This document shows positions 45,108 through 59,600 of a stretch of DNA of 64,000 nt, in pieces. Made by a program: the position numbers and the translations under genes. The stretch is from Acestrorhynchus altus. Its lineage: Eukaryota; Chordata; Actinopteri; Characiformes; Acestrorhynchidae. Numbering within the stretch: the stretch's first letter is position 1; every line of letters begins with the position of its first letter. The notes below the pieces were generated by a model, which saw only the letters and a program-made list of their open reading frames with translations, had not been told where the DNA came from and made no database searches. Location of the stretch: positions 17,966,740 through 18,030,739 of the forward strand of contig CM067515.1 of the NCBI GenBank assembly GCA_034509495.1, in the 5' to 3' direction.

Positions 45108-45713
45108 GTGAGTGCATTTCACATTCATACACCCTTCCTCACGACCCATAGGGCTGCTTATTTGACAGTGGACCCAGTGCGTACAGGGGGCTCAACAAGT
45201 AATATATAGAAAACAGCACAGCCACCTTCCAGGCGACCACCTGTGCACACATTGTTTGCTTGATTTTATTTGCTGCTACATGCATCACTTTGGGGGATTG
45301 GGGGGTGAGGGTGGGTGGGTGGGGGTGGGGGGAGGGGGTGCGGGGGGAGCGGAGTGACCCTCCACAGCTTGAGTGTGAGAAGTCTAAGCATCACTACTCC
45401 CACTCCCAATTAATTCCCATCACCTTTACACAGCAGATTAAAGCGAACGGTGGTATTTCTGCAATGTATTTCTATCTCACTGGGGACCCACAAGTGTCCC
45501 GCACTGGTTGCTGCGCAGTTATGGGGACTTTTGTATGGCTTATGTTTTAAGGTTTTACGCACAACCAAACAGGCGCGCGCGCACTCGTGCAGAGGAATGG
45601 AGCTGAAGTTACATTCAGCTTCATATTTAAGGTGCAATGGGAAACGAGAACTTGAGCACCATGAAGACCGTGCAAACACACCTCAACACGCACCTTGTTC
45701 AAATGCATGCGTA

Positions 45714-45716
<3 letters not shown>

Positions 45717-45757
<41 letters not shown>
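45717..45757. repeat. (GT)n microsatellite
   Basis: About 20 GT units within a CpG-rich neighbourhood. Confidence 0.9.
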
Positions 45758-45758
<1 letters not shown>

Positions 45759-46039
45759 ATAAAGCAAGAGAGCAAAGCTCAGGGTTACGGTGGACCAAGG
45801 TGAACAGCGCGTTCCTGAAGGTTACCGGGAAAGCGCGTGCGTCATCTGCCCCCCACCCCCCCGGAGCGCTAGCTTGCGTCCAATATTTGTCCCGCAATTT
45901 CCCGCGCCACTCGGCCCCCAACTCTACACCCCAAGCCCCAACCCCCACCCCCCCTGCGCCCTTCAGCCCGGCTCAAACTGCGCGCTTCACGCGTAAAACA
46001 AACCAGACATCGACGCATCCTCAAGCAGCAGGCCTGATG

Positions 46040-46445
46040 GCGGCGAGCGTTGCCTCGGTAAACCCTGTGCGCGCGCTCTGATTGGTCAATACAGACACGC
46101 ACGCAGGCAAAGACGAGCGCACCCATTGGAATTAGCGCCGTCCCGCTTTTCGTGATCCGGGAGGCCCCGCCCACTTTATTTATTTATTTATATATCTATC
46201 TATCTATCTATCTATCTTACGGGGGCGGGGGACGCAATTACGCACAGCGCACTGGCCAAAAAAGAGTATTTAAGGATAGAAATCCCTCAAAGGATTACGA
46301 GGCTCTGTTATTAGCCTTCATTTCGGGTTGGGGCGTTTGCTGCGCTGGTCGACATGGACACAAACGACATGCGCTTAATTCAGATTATTACAGCCAAACC
46401 GAGGCGAGCAGACGCTCAACTCAGTCCGTCAGAGGGAGCGGAGTG
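46040..46445 (+). promoter_or_regulatory. Second candidate promoter and alternative first exon of atp2b3
   Basis: A CpG-rich block carries two CCAAT-box complements (ATTGG at 46081 and 46125) and a GC box (GGCCCCGCCC, about 46163). A short TATC repeat (46192-46217) and a TATA-like TATTTAAGG at about 46268 follow. A donor-like GGAGTG followed by GTGAGCGCG lies at 46445/46446. The order of elements is that of a focused promoter with an exon of about 150 bp. Which gene it serves is inferred from strand only. Confidence 0.45.
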
Positions 46446-47364
46446 GTGAGCGCGCTGTGAAATAAACTAACTGCACATCTTCTTTACGCTGGAAAGGAGT
46501 GGCGTCATGACTACAACACAAACACAGGCATTACAGTCACTGTCCAAATTCACCTGCGAACCTACGACGTCTGAATCTTATGTGGGAGGTCGGGGGTAAA
46601 AATATTTGCGACGCATCCTGAAGGCGCTCAGGATGAAGTACGGTTCCACGGGAGAATCACTGTTCACCGATTCTCTGACAGGCGCTTCTTTAGATCACAG
46701 CAGTCCATATTGGACGTGTGTTTGATCAAAAAATGTATCAACAGCTATGATGAGTAACATATGGATTTTGTCTAACATTTCAGAATAGAAATATAATATA
46801 AATGTAAATATATATAAATAAAGCAGGACTACATTATCCTCATGACGACCCACGTTGTAGTACTATTCCGCTTTGAGACGAGCGCAGCGCGTGGAGTGAT
46901 ACACACTCTGTGCTGAGGTGAAAGTGGTTCCGGTTACTCAAGTGTTCACCTCTGTAATGTGTTTGTGTTTATAGACTGAAGTAACTGTATCACACTGTGC
47001 TCTAAACCACAGTCTTTTACCAAACAAATGAAGATCTAGATGGGTGTAATTATGGGATTTAGAGACAAAGATTTTGGGAGCTGATTTTGGGGGATACAGT
47101 GGTGCCAAACATGTCTTGGCTGATCGGCTGAATCTGGGATCAGTGATCAATCATGATACTTTTCATTTCACCAAACTCTTCCTGCACTCTAAGTGCTTTA
47201 AGATTGATCATCATTAACATTTTCAAGTCAAAGAACTCATTAGAATTAAACAGATTCATTTATTTATTTATTTATTTGAGTCTAGTGGTTTGTTCAGAAA
47301 TGGGTTCAGTATAATAAACTACTTAAACAGAGTTGAACAGATGTTTGGGAGGAAAAAGATGTTT

Positions 47365-47600
47365 GGAGAAGTATTGGCAATAGAATAGGACCTCCTGGAG
47401 GAGATAAACATGAACCAATTGTGACCATCCCTAATGCATGGTAGTGTGGGCTAGAAGAGTATAAAACCCCCAGCAATGAGCCGGGGAACAGTGCAGCTAT
47501 TTTCTCTTGAATGATAGTGCTCCATCCAATACTTTTGGGATATTCTTGTTACTGGATGCAGTCAAATCCTCACAGCAATGCTCCAAAAGCCAGCAATGTT
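47365..47600 (-). mobile_element. Family A element, reverse orientation
   Basis: Complements of the family phrases in reverse order: GGCAATAGAATAGGACCT, AACATGAACCAATTG, ATAAAACCCCCAGCAATGAG and GTGCTCCATCCAATACTTTTG. A small further fragment with TGCAATCAAATCCTCACAGC lies at about 49875-49930. Confidence 0.65.
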
Positions 47601-48446
47601 GGGTGAGGCACATGGCAGGCATGCCAAAGCTGTAGTAGTGATGTTTGATGAGGCCTGTAGCCAATTAGTAACTCTGTAGTAGATATACAACCAGCAGGCA
47701 TTCTTCCAGAACCCTCAAAGAGTGTGGAGAATGGAGGCACCACTAAAAGGCTGCTGGTGTTACTCTTTAAAAATGAAGGTGTTACAAAGGATTGTTTGAG
47801 CAATGCAGTAAAGAAATGTCTTTTGAGATTTGAATTTGAAAATGTGATAAAGAATCTCTACATCATTTTAAAAAACACATTTTAAAAAGTGGTTCTTCAG
47901 TGGTACTGTTTGAAAGAACCCAACATTTTTATGAAAGCAACAAAGAAAGAAGTCTCCTCTATCCAAGCAATAGTATGCTTTAATATTGTGCTAAAAATAT
48001 GTTCTTTGGACTAATAATGATAGTGGAACAGGTGTCTGGTGAGTTTTCATATACATAAAATCACCTACAGATATCTGGTTTAATTTACAGATCATAATAA
48101 TTTTGTTTATCAACAATTCATAGTAGATCATAATCATCTGTCTAAACATGCCCACAAACAGGCAGAAAAACAGTCCATAATGATATGTAATATTGATAAT
48201 AAAGATGTGGTAATAACATATTATAAAGTAACTGATATTATGCTAATATTTGAATGTTGATAAGTTGGACTCATTGTTTATGCACTCAGTGTTACAAGGG
48301 TTGTACCTTCAGTGAAGCTGGTCCCTTATATGATCAAAGCTGAATTCAACATATTTCCATACATTTGTGATGTTTTTTTGTAAATATGAATTATTATTGC
48401 TGGTATTGTTTTAAAAAAAGTAATCATCCATTTTAATTCATGATCT

Positions 48447-49187
48447 ACACACACATAATATTATGACCACCTCATTGCTTCTACATTAACTGCCCATTTG
48501 ATCAGTTCCTGTAATTCTGTAGTTCTGTAATTGCACAGCTGTCCCTCTATATACATTGTTATCCACCTTTCACCCTGATCGTCAATGGTCAGAATCCTAC
48601 AGGACCACCACAGAGCAGGTGTGTAGTGGATCATTCTCATCAATGCAGTGACTCTGACATGAGTGGTTTATGCTGTTGCTTCTGGAGTTCTTAAACACTG
48701 TGTTCACTCACTGTCCTTTCTAATAGATAATCCCACCTAGTTGCTTGACCTTGTAGATGTAAATTCAGAGATAGAAGCTCTTCTGTTGTTGCACAGTTTG
48801 TATTGGTCATCCTATAGTCCCTCCTCAGCAGTCTGAATACTGCTCACAAGGCGCTACTCATAGGACGCTGTTGGCTGGATCATACTAGGTGGTGGACTGT
48901 TCTGGGCCAGCAGTGACATTGAGGGGTTTAAACACTTCAGCAGCACTGCTGTGTCTGATTCCCTCGTACCAGTGCTGAGAATAATCTTGCAATCACTTAA
49001 TTCCTGCTCTGTGGTGGTACTCTGGGGTCCAGACTATTGAATATCAGGGTTAAAAGATGCTAACCAAGTAAGCAGAGAAACATCGAAATATCGAAGTAAA
49101 AAGTGCTTACTGCAAAGTGGTAAGTGATCTGATAAAATTGACAGTGAGTGTAGAAACATGGAAGTGGTCATAATGTTATGCTGTACT
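48447..49187. mobile_element. Non-autonomous element, family B (about 740 bp)
   Basis: The left end CATAATATTATGACCACCTC and the right end GAAGTGGTCATAATGTTATG are inverted copies. A second, shorter copy with the same ends is at about 61291-61862, and an end fragment (ACACTGATTAGCCACAACAT) is at 21398. No transposase frame is seen. Confidence 0.7.
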
Positions 49188-50068
49188 AAGCAATAATATT
49201 TAATAAGTCACACCATTGGTAGCTAAAATGTCTTAGTTAGTTTGTGCTGTGCTCTTTAAACTAAATTCACGATTCCTTTGGAAGCTGTGTGAGGTTAGCA
49301 GAATGCTGAATGAAAAACATTTGTACATATAATTTCTTACACTCCACTGCTCCACCACATGTTTTTACAGTATTGCTGATGTGATGAACTGGGTTATTAT
49401 AGGGTGTATAATAAGCATCAACATATGTGGTCTGATATGCGCTGATGCATTTATTAAACTGTGATAATCCATCTCATGCAGCTTACTCAATTAGTGCAGA
49501 TGTTGCAGTAGGGGTGGAGTCTTGATAGCATGTGTAATAGCATCCCATACATATTCAATCATGGATAGGTCTGACAATTGGAATAACTTTGCGGAGTGTG
49601 TGTGTACAGAAAAGTTATGTTCTTCTTCATCATGACCATCATCATCTCCTTCTTCAATAACACAATGCACAGACCAAATACTAAGTCATACAGACATAAA
49701 ACTTGTTCAACAGGTAGTAGCCCCTGATGCTACTCAGGTACTTGTGCTCCGCTGAATTGGCCTGATGATTTTGCCATGGTAGTATCAGACTTCGAGGCCA
49801 AGTTATCCTACCCTTTATAATGTAGCAACAAAATTCTTTTCAGACACACACACACCTCACTAATGCTCCTTTTGATGAATGCAATCAAATCCTCACAGCA
49901 GTGCTCCAGAATCTAGCAGAAAGACTTCCCTGGAGACTTCCCAGTTTCTCCAACAAAAAACAGTATAAACTCATTTCCCATAATGGTGCATTCCCAGTCC
50001 ACCATTAGGAGGCTGTAAAGCTGTTTTCTGAGATGTACTCTGATAATTTCTCTTGTTCTTGTTTTCAG

Positions 50069-50340
50069 GTTCTATTCTGCTGCAGTCTGTGTGCATCCAT
50101 GTCCATCCTGCTCCATAATTGCAGTCAGTAACAGTGTGGAGAAATGGACTGGTGCCATATTACACCTTTTCCCCCTTGACCTTCTGGTGAACAAGTTTTC
50201 TCTGAGTGGGCGCCAGGTAGTGTTACTGCACGTTAAAATAATCAACAGAGGCAATCAGACTCTTCCACAGCATGGAGAACTTTAGCCACAGTTACAGAGA
50301 TTCAAGGCAGAGCCAACAGAAGTAAAGTAAATAGGGCACC
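50069..50340 (+). other. 5' UTR of atp2b3 in exon 2
   Basis: A strong acceptor (CTTGTTTTCAG, ending 50068) opens the exon that carries the start codon at 50341. The leader has an upstream ATG at 50091-50093, whose frame runs to 50285 without a recognisable product. Confidence 0.55.
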
Positions 50341-51195
50341 ATGGGCGACATGGCCAACAGCTCGGTGGGCTTTCATGCCAACAAGCCGGGGATGGATGGC
50401 CGGGGGTGCACAGGCGATTTCGGGGTTTCTTTGGAGGAACTGCGGATTCTGATGGAGTTCGAGCGAGGAGCACTGCAGAAGATCCAGGAGGATTATGGTG
50501 ACACGGAAGGACTCTGCCATGGGCACAAAAACCTCACCCACAGATGGTGGTTCTCCCTCAAACTTTGCATGCATGTTACACTTATGGAACTAAAAAGAAC
50601 TGTTTGAATGCTTAAATGGTTCTTTATTTGTAGTTTAAACAATGCAAATCTATTGCAGATGGAACTCTTTATAGAGTATTATTTATAATCTTGTACACCA
50701 AAAGAGGTTCTTCTTTGTCACAGAATCCTACTTCAGTGGGACATTTTGTAGATGTATTTACACAGTGTTGTTGCTGTCATAAGAAAACCACATATTATAT
50801 AAAAATCACATAAACTTTATACATTATAGAAGGGAAGATCATTATTAAAGGCCCTGTATCAGACAAACCTAAACTGTCTTCATTAAAGTCAAAGTGGTAA
50901 AGCAAAACCAAATGGTTCCTTTATCTTATTAAGACTTTATAAGGTTTATTATGGTGCTTTATAATCTGCCAGTGTGCTGTTACCACCTACTAACAAATAT
51001 TCTGTTAGAATAAATAAAACAATAGTACTAATTTTACAGTGGTCAAATTCCAGTACTAAAACATTTCATAAATAGATTTTTATATGCCTTGGCAGGTCTG
51101 TATGTGTGTAACATTGAATCAGTTGAAACACATACATTTGTCTTTATTGAAGAAAAACATAATCCATGTATATGTAAAAAAAAAAAAAAAAAAAA

Positions 51196-51249
<54 letters not shown>

Positions 51250-51407
51250 AAAATGAAGGAACCTTTTTCCTGTATGTTCTGAATCTTTTTGTTGATGGGA
51301 TCAAGGAGTGAAATTTCAAAAAAGCTTACATACTGGATCAAACTTATTTACAAAATACAGTTTACCCTTTAATCTGGGCCCTTTAAAAGTGCAAGCTTTT
51401 ATTATTA

Positions 51408-51475
<68 letters not shown>

Positions 51476-51479
51476 TTGG

Positions 51480-51534
<55 letters not shown>

Positions 51535-53646
51535 GGGGGGTGGAGAGATTTCCTCTCATGGAGGCTTTCCTGCTGTGTCTGGATTACATAGATTATTGCA
51601 TAATGACTGTAACTCTATTGTTCTGGTACATCAGGTACACACTGAATGTTCAGAGTCTTGTTCACTCTTGCAGTGCCAGACTCTCCTGTCCACCTGCCTG
51701 TCTAAACTTTAAATTCTAAACCCACTCTACCCTTAGGGTTTTCATTAATGGGTCTATATCGTACATTTTCTTTTACTTTATAATCCCTTGATGAGCCATT
51801 TTTGAATCAAAGTTATAACTATTTTTTATGCAAACCATCTCTATTTCTGTTTATGTAGCTGTTAGATGGTTTCTGTAAGATGGCTATGAGGTAAAGGAGC
51901 TGTGCTGTGATTGGCTGTTGTATTTCAAAAAACACTGAAATACTCATGAAAACAGAAATTCAAATGGTTTCAAATTAGCACAAATAAAAATACAGCAAAA
52001 AAACTAACAACACTTTCTAATTTTGAATAAAGTAGCTGAGATTTTGAGCTAGTTTAAAGAACAAAGCTTGGTTCCAGGTTTCTAATGAATGCCCCCTGGC
52101 AAGCGTAGATGTGTTCTATTCCATCTGCAGAATGCCTGATTTGAAATCATCAAGCACTGGTTTTACAAAACCAGATGTTGGATACGAATACTGCTATGAA
52201 GGGAGCTTTGGAGATGTTTAAATGAACACACTGTTGTATACCAATACTTTCAATATGAATGTTATTTGTACACTTATTTGCAAAAAATGTAATGTTGAAC
52301 TGATACAAAACTCAGCATATAGTTTTGTCTCAGGCAGATATGTAAATTATTACTGGTGGGGTATGATTAGACACAAGAGGGCATAAAGTGCTTCCCATAC
52401 TGCCTTATGGAAATGCTCTCATATGCAACATTTGGGTAGTGTACCTCTTGTTGCACGAATCCTATGTAAACTATGTAAACTTTCAGTTGTACAGCCCAAT
52501 AAACATACAGTGTCTTGAAAAAAAATTCATACCCCTTGAACCTTTCCATTTTTTTATATTACGCCCACAAACTTAATTGTTTGTTAGAGAACATTAGTGA
52601 TCAAACAGAATCATGACATCCAAGGAACCCACCAGTGAGGTCAGGGATAAAGTTGTTGAGAAGTATATATCGGGGTTAGGTTATAAATATCCCAATATTA
52701 CATAGCATTGCACTAGCCATCATCCAAAAATGCAAGGAGTATGGCATAACTGTAAACCAAGACATGCCCCCCCCACCACCTAAACTGATAGCCAAGGCAA
52801 GGTGGGAGAATCTCAGGTGGGAGAATCTGCCCACAGGACAATTGTTAGTTGTGTACTCCACAAATCCTTTATGGAAAAGTGGCAATAAAGAAGCTATTTT
52901 TGAAAGCAAGTCATAAGAAGTCATGTTTGCAGTTTGCCACAAGTCATGTTGGGGACATAGTGTGCTGATCGTATGGGACCAAAGTTGAAATGTTTGGCTT
53001 AAATGCAAAACTCTGTGTGGTAGAAAACTAAAATCACACATCACCCTTAACACACCATCCTCACCATGAAACATGGTGGTGGCAGCATCATGCTGTGGAG
53101 ATTTTTGCCAGAGTTGATGGGAAGATAGATGGTTCTAAATGGAGGGCAATCCTGGAGGAAAACGTGGCTGCAAAAAATATGGGGTTCAAAATCCCATTGA
53201 GAATCTGTGGCAAGACTTGAAAATTGCAATTCCATTCAATCTGACTGAGCTTGAGCTATTTTCAACGAAAGTGGGCAAAATGGGCAAATATTTCAGTTAT
53301 CACAAAAAAAATGTAATTTGTTTGTATCTTAATGTGGAAAACGTGAAAAGGTTCAAGGGATATGATAACTTGTTCAAGGCACTGTATCCTGTGGTTCATT
53401 TTATAAATTATCATTACATTTCTGAGCAATGAGTGTATGTATTCTAATATTAGTGTTTAAATGAGAAAATAAACACTCCAATCGGATCTGATTTAAAGTA
53501 AATAAACACTACTCAGATAAGGAGCTTTTGCACAGTCACAAGCTGGTGAGTTTGTGGCATTTACAATATGCTCCTGGCCACTGCTGCACTCATACAGGTT
53601 GTTATATGTGTTTTTGCCCTCATGACCAAGCATATGCATGCACGCG

Positions 53647-53682
<36 letters not shown>

Positions 53683-56600
53683 GGGTTGTGATACATGTGT
53701 TCAATATTCTTCAGTATTTTCTTTGTTACAATGGTCTTGGATCTGCAGAGCTCTAATTCTGTTCTACGTAGATTGATTGAATTTACGTTACCATTTTGCA
53801 GTGATACAAATCTGATTTCTTGTCTTAGTGTGAACCAGATTGAATAGATCAATCTCAATAGATTCTTTGGTACAAAATCAGAACATCAATCACTATATGT
53901 CCAAATGTTTGAGGACACCCCTTATAATGAATGAAATCAGCTCTTTTTAAGTTGCACCTATTCCACATGTGCAATTACACACACAGCTTACCTATCCCAG
54001 TAGATAAGTATTACCAATAGAACAGGACTTTCTGGTGAAGATAAGCTTGAACCTATTTGCACCATGCCTAATGCTAGTATGTAGTATGGAGCTCTGGAGC
54101 AGTGGGACTGTGTTTTCTGGAATGATGGTGCTCCATCTAATACTTTTGGGATGAGTTGGGGGTGAGTTATACAAAACGAATTAATTCATTTAATTTTTGT
54201 GACTGAATGCAACCAAAGCTTCACAACAATGTTTCAGAATATAGTAGAAAGCCTTCCCTGGACAGTAGAGACAGGTACTTCACCAAAAGCTGGATAAACT
54301 CTTTTTGAATGCTCCTGATTTCAGAGCATTCAAAGTAATTGAGTAGGTGCCTCATTGTTCAATATGTAGTGTAGTTCAACAACATGTGCCTGACTGTACT
54401 TTTTAAAGACAGGCCGTTATGTAAATATTTCAGATTATTTACCATTTTATGATTTACTGATTACCTTGTAGTTGTGTATTAAACAGAACAGCCACTAAAT
54501 CCAGTAGTTTCATGGAGATAAACATATTTAAAAACTCATTTCTAAGCACCTGAGTAAGGAAAGGAAGGATCATTTTGTCCAGAAACCTTTATTACCATGG
54601 TAACAGCGGGTAAATGTTCTACCTTTTAGTCACCTATTGCCTGGCCAGCCTCTGCAGACGGGACTCACTGTGTTTTATGCATCATTTGGCAAAAGACGGC
54701 AGGTTAGAGTGAGGTTATTAAAACCAGCCTGACCTTCCAGGTGAGAGAGAGAGAGAGAGAGAGAGCCATGTGATATACAGTGCATTCAGAAAGTATTCAC
54801 AGCACTTTTGTTCATCCATATTCCCAAATGGATTAAATGAATTTTCCTTCATGATTCTGTAAAAAATACCCCACAATATGAGACATGATTGTTTGAACTC
54901 TTTGCAAATTTATTAAAAATAAAACATAAAAATATAATATGAACATAAGTATTTACAACCTTTGCCATGACACTAAAAATTGAGCTCAGGTGCATCTAAT
55001 ATACAAATTCCCAAAATGTGGGAAAAGTGAAGCACTGTGAATATGTTCTTGATGCAGTGTATATGGTATTGCTCATATAGAAATGGTTGAAATCATTTAG
55101 TTTATTCATGCATTATTATGCATGTATATGTGTCATTGATATAAATGTCATGTTATTAAAAAGGTTGCTTTATGCATCTATAATAAGTGTTTATCTTGTC
55201 AGGGTGAAAACTGTTCAGGTGCAGTTTATCAAGCCTATTTACCACCCTATTATTTTACTTCAGAATAAAACATTCAAATTGGCTGGTTTATGTCACCATG
55301 ACAGCTTACAGGTACATAGCCTAGCCTAGCCTGGCATAGATCGTAGAGCAGTATGGTGCGCTGAATGACCTGGACTTGTGCAAATACTACGTGCGAAAAT
55401 CCTACGCTGCAGGCTGGCATGCCAAGTCAGTCTCTCAGGTGCAGACTCCCTTGTGTCATGCAGTGACAATACACTTAATATGCAGCAGGCCGCCTTGTTT
55501 GGTGAATCATCCACCTCCATGACTCTGAGCTGGGGTGTCCAGCTCAATGTACCTGCCCCCCTGCTAGATGCAGAGGATGAGGAGAGTGACAATGGTGGCT
55601 CTGAATTTCTTCCACCCAGATGACAAACCATCCAATCCAATCATCCCTTCTGCTTTTGAGTGTGGACCTGCAGGATATACTAGAGTGTGCAGCACTACGA
55701 GGGGAAGGGACATTTTTTGCCATGGGCGAAGCAAGCTGCAAGACAGCTACTCCTCATACTCCCTGGAGGAGTTGGCTATGTTTTGGAAGGAGAAGCCATT
55801 TACTTGCAAGACTCCTATTTAAGAGGGATAGGCTCTTGATCTGGAGTGTATGGAAAGGGAGGGTTTTCTCCGCATGCCCCCCATGGAGTCTCTGGCTGCA
55901 GCGCACCTACACCCCATGCTGCCCTCCAAGGCAGATCACTTTCAGTCAAGCATGAGTAAATGGGCTTACAAAGCCATAGCACTTTCATTTAGAGCCCTTG
56001 ATGCCACCTCCATGCTGACAGCATACTAAGCTGAGCTGCTGGATGAGACATCAACCATGCATGGTGGAAAAAAATGTGTGTAATCTATGTATCTATCTAT
56101 CCCTCCGTTTGTAGAGGTGTGTGGTCCAAGCAGCAGGGAAAGCCATAGTGACCATTGTTGTCCAGGAAAGGTGCAGCCCTGCTGAAGTTTGGGTGTCCAT
56201 GTGACCTGAAAGTTGCACATTTTCACATCAGCTTATATCCCCCACACAGCAAATATCTCAAAATCACCTTTGTGAGTATCACATACAAGTTCTCCCATTT
56301 GGTTCTCCCATTTGGTCTCTCACTGGAGGCAGTATAACCCTGCTGCGAGAGCAGGGCATTTGCATTACCACCTATATTGAGGACTGCCTTGTTGCAGCAC
56401 AGTCAGAAAAGAAAGCACAAGAGCACTTAAGGCTGGGGTTTAACTGAATACAGAGAAGAGTGTGTTGACTCCAACTCAATGGACATCATACATAGGATTG
56501 TCACTGTACTCATTCAGGACAAGCCTATCTGCAGAAAGAGTTGCAAAGCTCATGTCATGTCTGGATGTTTTTCAGAAGAACAGTACATGTCTCAGACTGC

Positions 56601-59600
56601 TCAGATCTGCTCTCAAGGGACAATCCTCTTTATGGAGAATGGGCTGTCAACAGCGCAGTGGTCCAAATTATTTGGGATCTTTACGGCAGGGCAACAGTGG
56701 ATCTTTTCACATCAAATGAGAATTCTAAGTGCCCTCTGTTCTAATTGCTGCATGACCAGAGTGCTCATCTCAAAGTTGACTCTTTCGCACACAAATGGCC
56801 GGAGACACTGCTGTATGCATCTGACGCCTCTTATTCATCTTCTTTCGGGCTGCTCCCTTTAGGGGTCACCACAGCATATCATCATATTTATGGTCTGCAT
56901 TATAGTTTTGGCACCTTCCTGACGCCACCCTCACCATTTATCCGGGCTTGGGATCCGAGGTCTTGACTGCTGTCCTAGTAGCGCCACACTGGTCAGGCAA
57001 GCACTTGTTAGCAAAGACTATGCAGATCCTTCAGGGCAACCCTTGGTCCAAACCACTGTGCAGGGACCTACTGATGCAGGCGAGGGGTAGATTTACCACC
57101 CACACCTAGTTCTGTGGACCTAGCCCATGAGTTGTTTAATTTAAGTGTGACAGGGTTCTCAGAAAATGTGTTATAAACCATTCAGAATTCCAGTTCCTCT
57201 GTCCATTTGTTCCCTTTATGGGTATAAGTGGCATGTGTTTGAGCAGTGGTGTTCGGATTAATATCAATGGGCTTTGAGGGAAAAAGAGTGGGGCACCATC
57301 CTTTGATGTGCCATTTCATGAGGGGGGCTTGGCAGCTGTAACCAATCTCCAAAATTCTGTCTCCTTCTTGTGACCTACCATTGGTGCTGGATGCCATGCC
57401 AGCTCCACCTTTCGAACCACTGCATTTTGTTAGCCTTGGCATTGGCTAAGTGTGTGGATGAGTTACATGCATTATCTGTGCACTCATCCTGCATGCAGTT
57501 TTCAAAGAGGGCCTCTAAGGTGTCCTTACACCACAAACCCTGCCTTTGTTCCTACAGCTGTCCCTATGGAGCTTCAGGCATTTTGTCTTCTGCCCTTTGC
57601 CTCTTCAGACAAGCAGCAGCTGATTGCTGAATGTCCTGTGCAGGCGCTGCGCATTTATGTGGACAGAACGAAGGCTTTTAGGATGAGTGATCAGTTTTTG
57701 TATCTTGGTCAAATCCATACATGGGAAAAGCTATTACAAAACAAAGACTATCACACTGAATTACGGAGGCTATTGCTTTGGCATACATTAGTAGGCCTGT
57801 TGTCTGTGCACACACCACAAGAGTCATAGTGATTTCTTGAGCAGTTTTTAAAGGTCTTTCGATTCAAGAGGTGTGTATGGCAGGGTGGTCTTCACCTCAC
57901 ACATTCACCAGGTTTTATAAACTGGACATAGCACCTAGTGTGGCACATGCAGTGCTGAACTGGATAGTCTCAGCCTCCTGAGGCTTTGCTGGATGCTGGT
58001 GCTTTCAGGGCAGGCTTGTCTGGCAATATGGGAGTAAGGATATTCTTGCAGTGAAGTGAGGAAGAGGTGTGCTTGTTTTGAATGAGCAAATAATGGCATG
58101 CCACCGTATTATATATTGCGGTGGAGCATGAGCCAACAGCTCTTAGCCAGCTAATGGGCTGGAGTAGTGAAATAGAGCTTCTGAGGTATACGCAGAAGGG
58201 ATGAATCCCATTGTAAAACACCACACTCATGCTTTCAGAGAATAGAGAATAGGGTTAGAGCAGTAACCTAAAGTTATTCCTGCCCCTGTCGTTAAATGGA
58301 AGACCTGTTCACCTGTTCACCACTAGGTTTGGCCACTAAGTGTAATGTTTCAACATTAAAGGTGCCCTTCATGCCAAGCCTTTCAATCTTTTTCTTCACC
58401 AGTAGTCCTGCCTTCATTACCTTATTCTATAGCACCATCATACTGCAACCAGCCAGTTGAGGTGCTAGACCTGTTGTGGCTTTACTTTTGAGAGATGATA
58501 AGAAGTCCCTTTATGTAAATGTTGAGGCATGTAAATATAATGAGTCAAGACTATTACATAACAGTTTTGGTTCTTTGGAACTGGCCTGTTTTAGAGCTGT
58601 TTTAAACAAAGAGTTTTGTTTGTAGTTGAGGTCTTGTGAACTGGATTGAACAACAAAGCTTGGTTCCAGATTTCATCTGGATGCCCCCAGCCTGTGCATG
58701 GATGCGTTGAGTTCCATCACCAGCTCACTTGATTTAACATCATTAAGCATCATTATTTACCAAACCAGGATTGTTGGAGGAGAACTATAAATAATGCTAG
58801 ACACCCATTAGGAGAGCTTTGGAAATGTTTTAATGAGCACAGTAATGAACAATCACTAATTTTACTGTGAATTTTATTTGTATTTATGTTACTATTAGAT
58901 AAGGAGCTATTCATTCTGATTTTCCCAAGAGACTAAAAAATGTACCTAGTACTATACATTTATACATATTAATATAGCTTTTATATACATCATTACAGTT
59001 AATGACTGTGTGCTGCAACTGAGTATGTTGAGCTGTAAACAGGTACAGTTTACTGTGCTTTAGTGTATTGTTGTGATGGTCTTAATACAGTAATGCTAAT
59101 AAACAGAGAGAGATAAAAAGAGGTTGAGGTATTAGAGATGAAAGAACGGATGAGTGAATGAGAGAAAGGATGAACATGATGAAAGGAAGAGGGGCAAGCG
59201 AGGGATGAAAGGGCTGACAGGAGAGAGGGATGAATGAATAAAGAGGATGAAAGGTTGCTATGGGCAGCAGGAGGGGTTTGGAGGAAAAGAGACATTGGAC
59301 ATTGACTGTCACTCTCATCTCGTTCTCTTTCAATCTGTCTGTCTCACTCTCTCTCCTAGCACAGTTAAAATGCAGTAAAATGTAGATTTGTGTAAACAAA
59401 TGGACAGTTCATGGTCAAGTGAAGGTCTGAATGTAAATGTTTAGATTTTATATTATTATTTTAGATTTTATATATTTCTCCCAGTACTTTTATCAGTGAT
59501 TTAATTACCTATGCAATGATCAGTCCTGAATGGACACACTGCAGTATGTTATTTCTTTTTGCTGCTATTGTTTTGTAAAGCTCTATGAGATGCTATCTGA

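Noticed and set aside
59050..59400. Two overlapping minus-strand frames rich in Ser, Leu and Phe
   Set aside because: Purine-rich GAGAGA-like sequence on the plus strand generates them; no domain or splice context.
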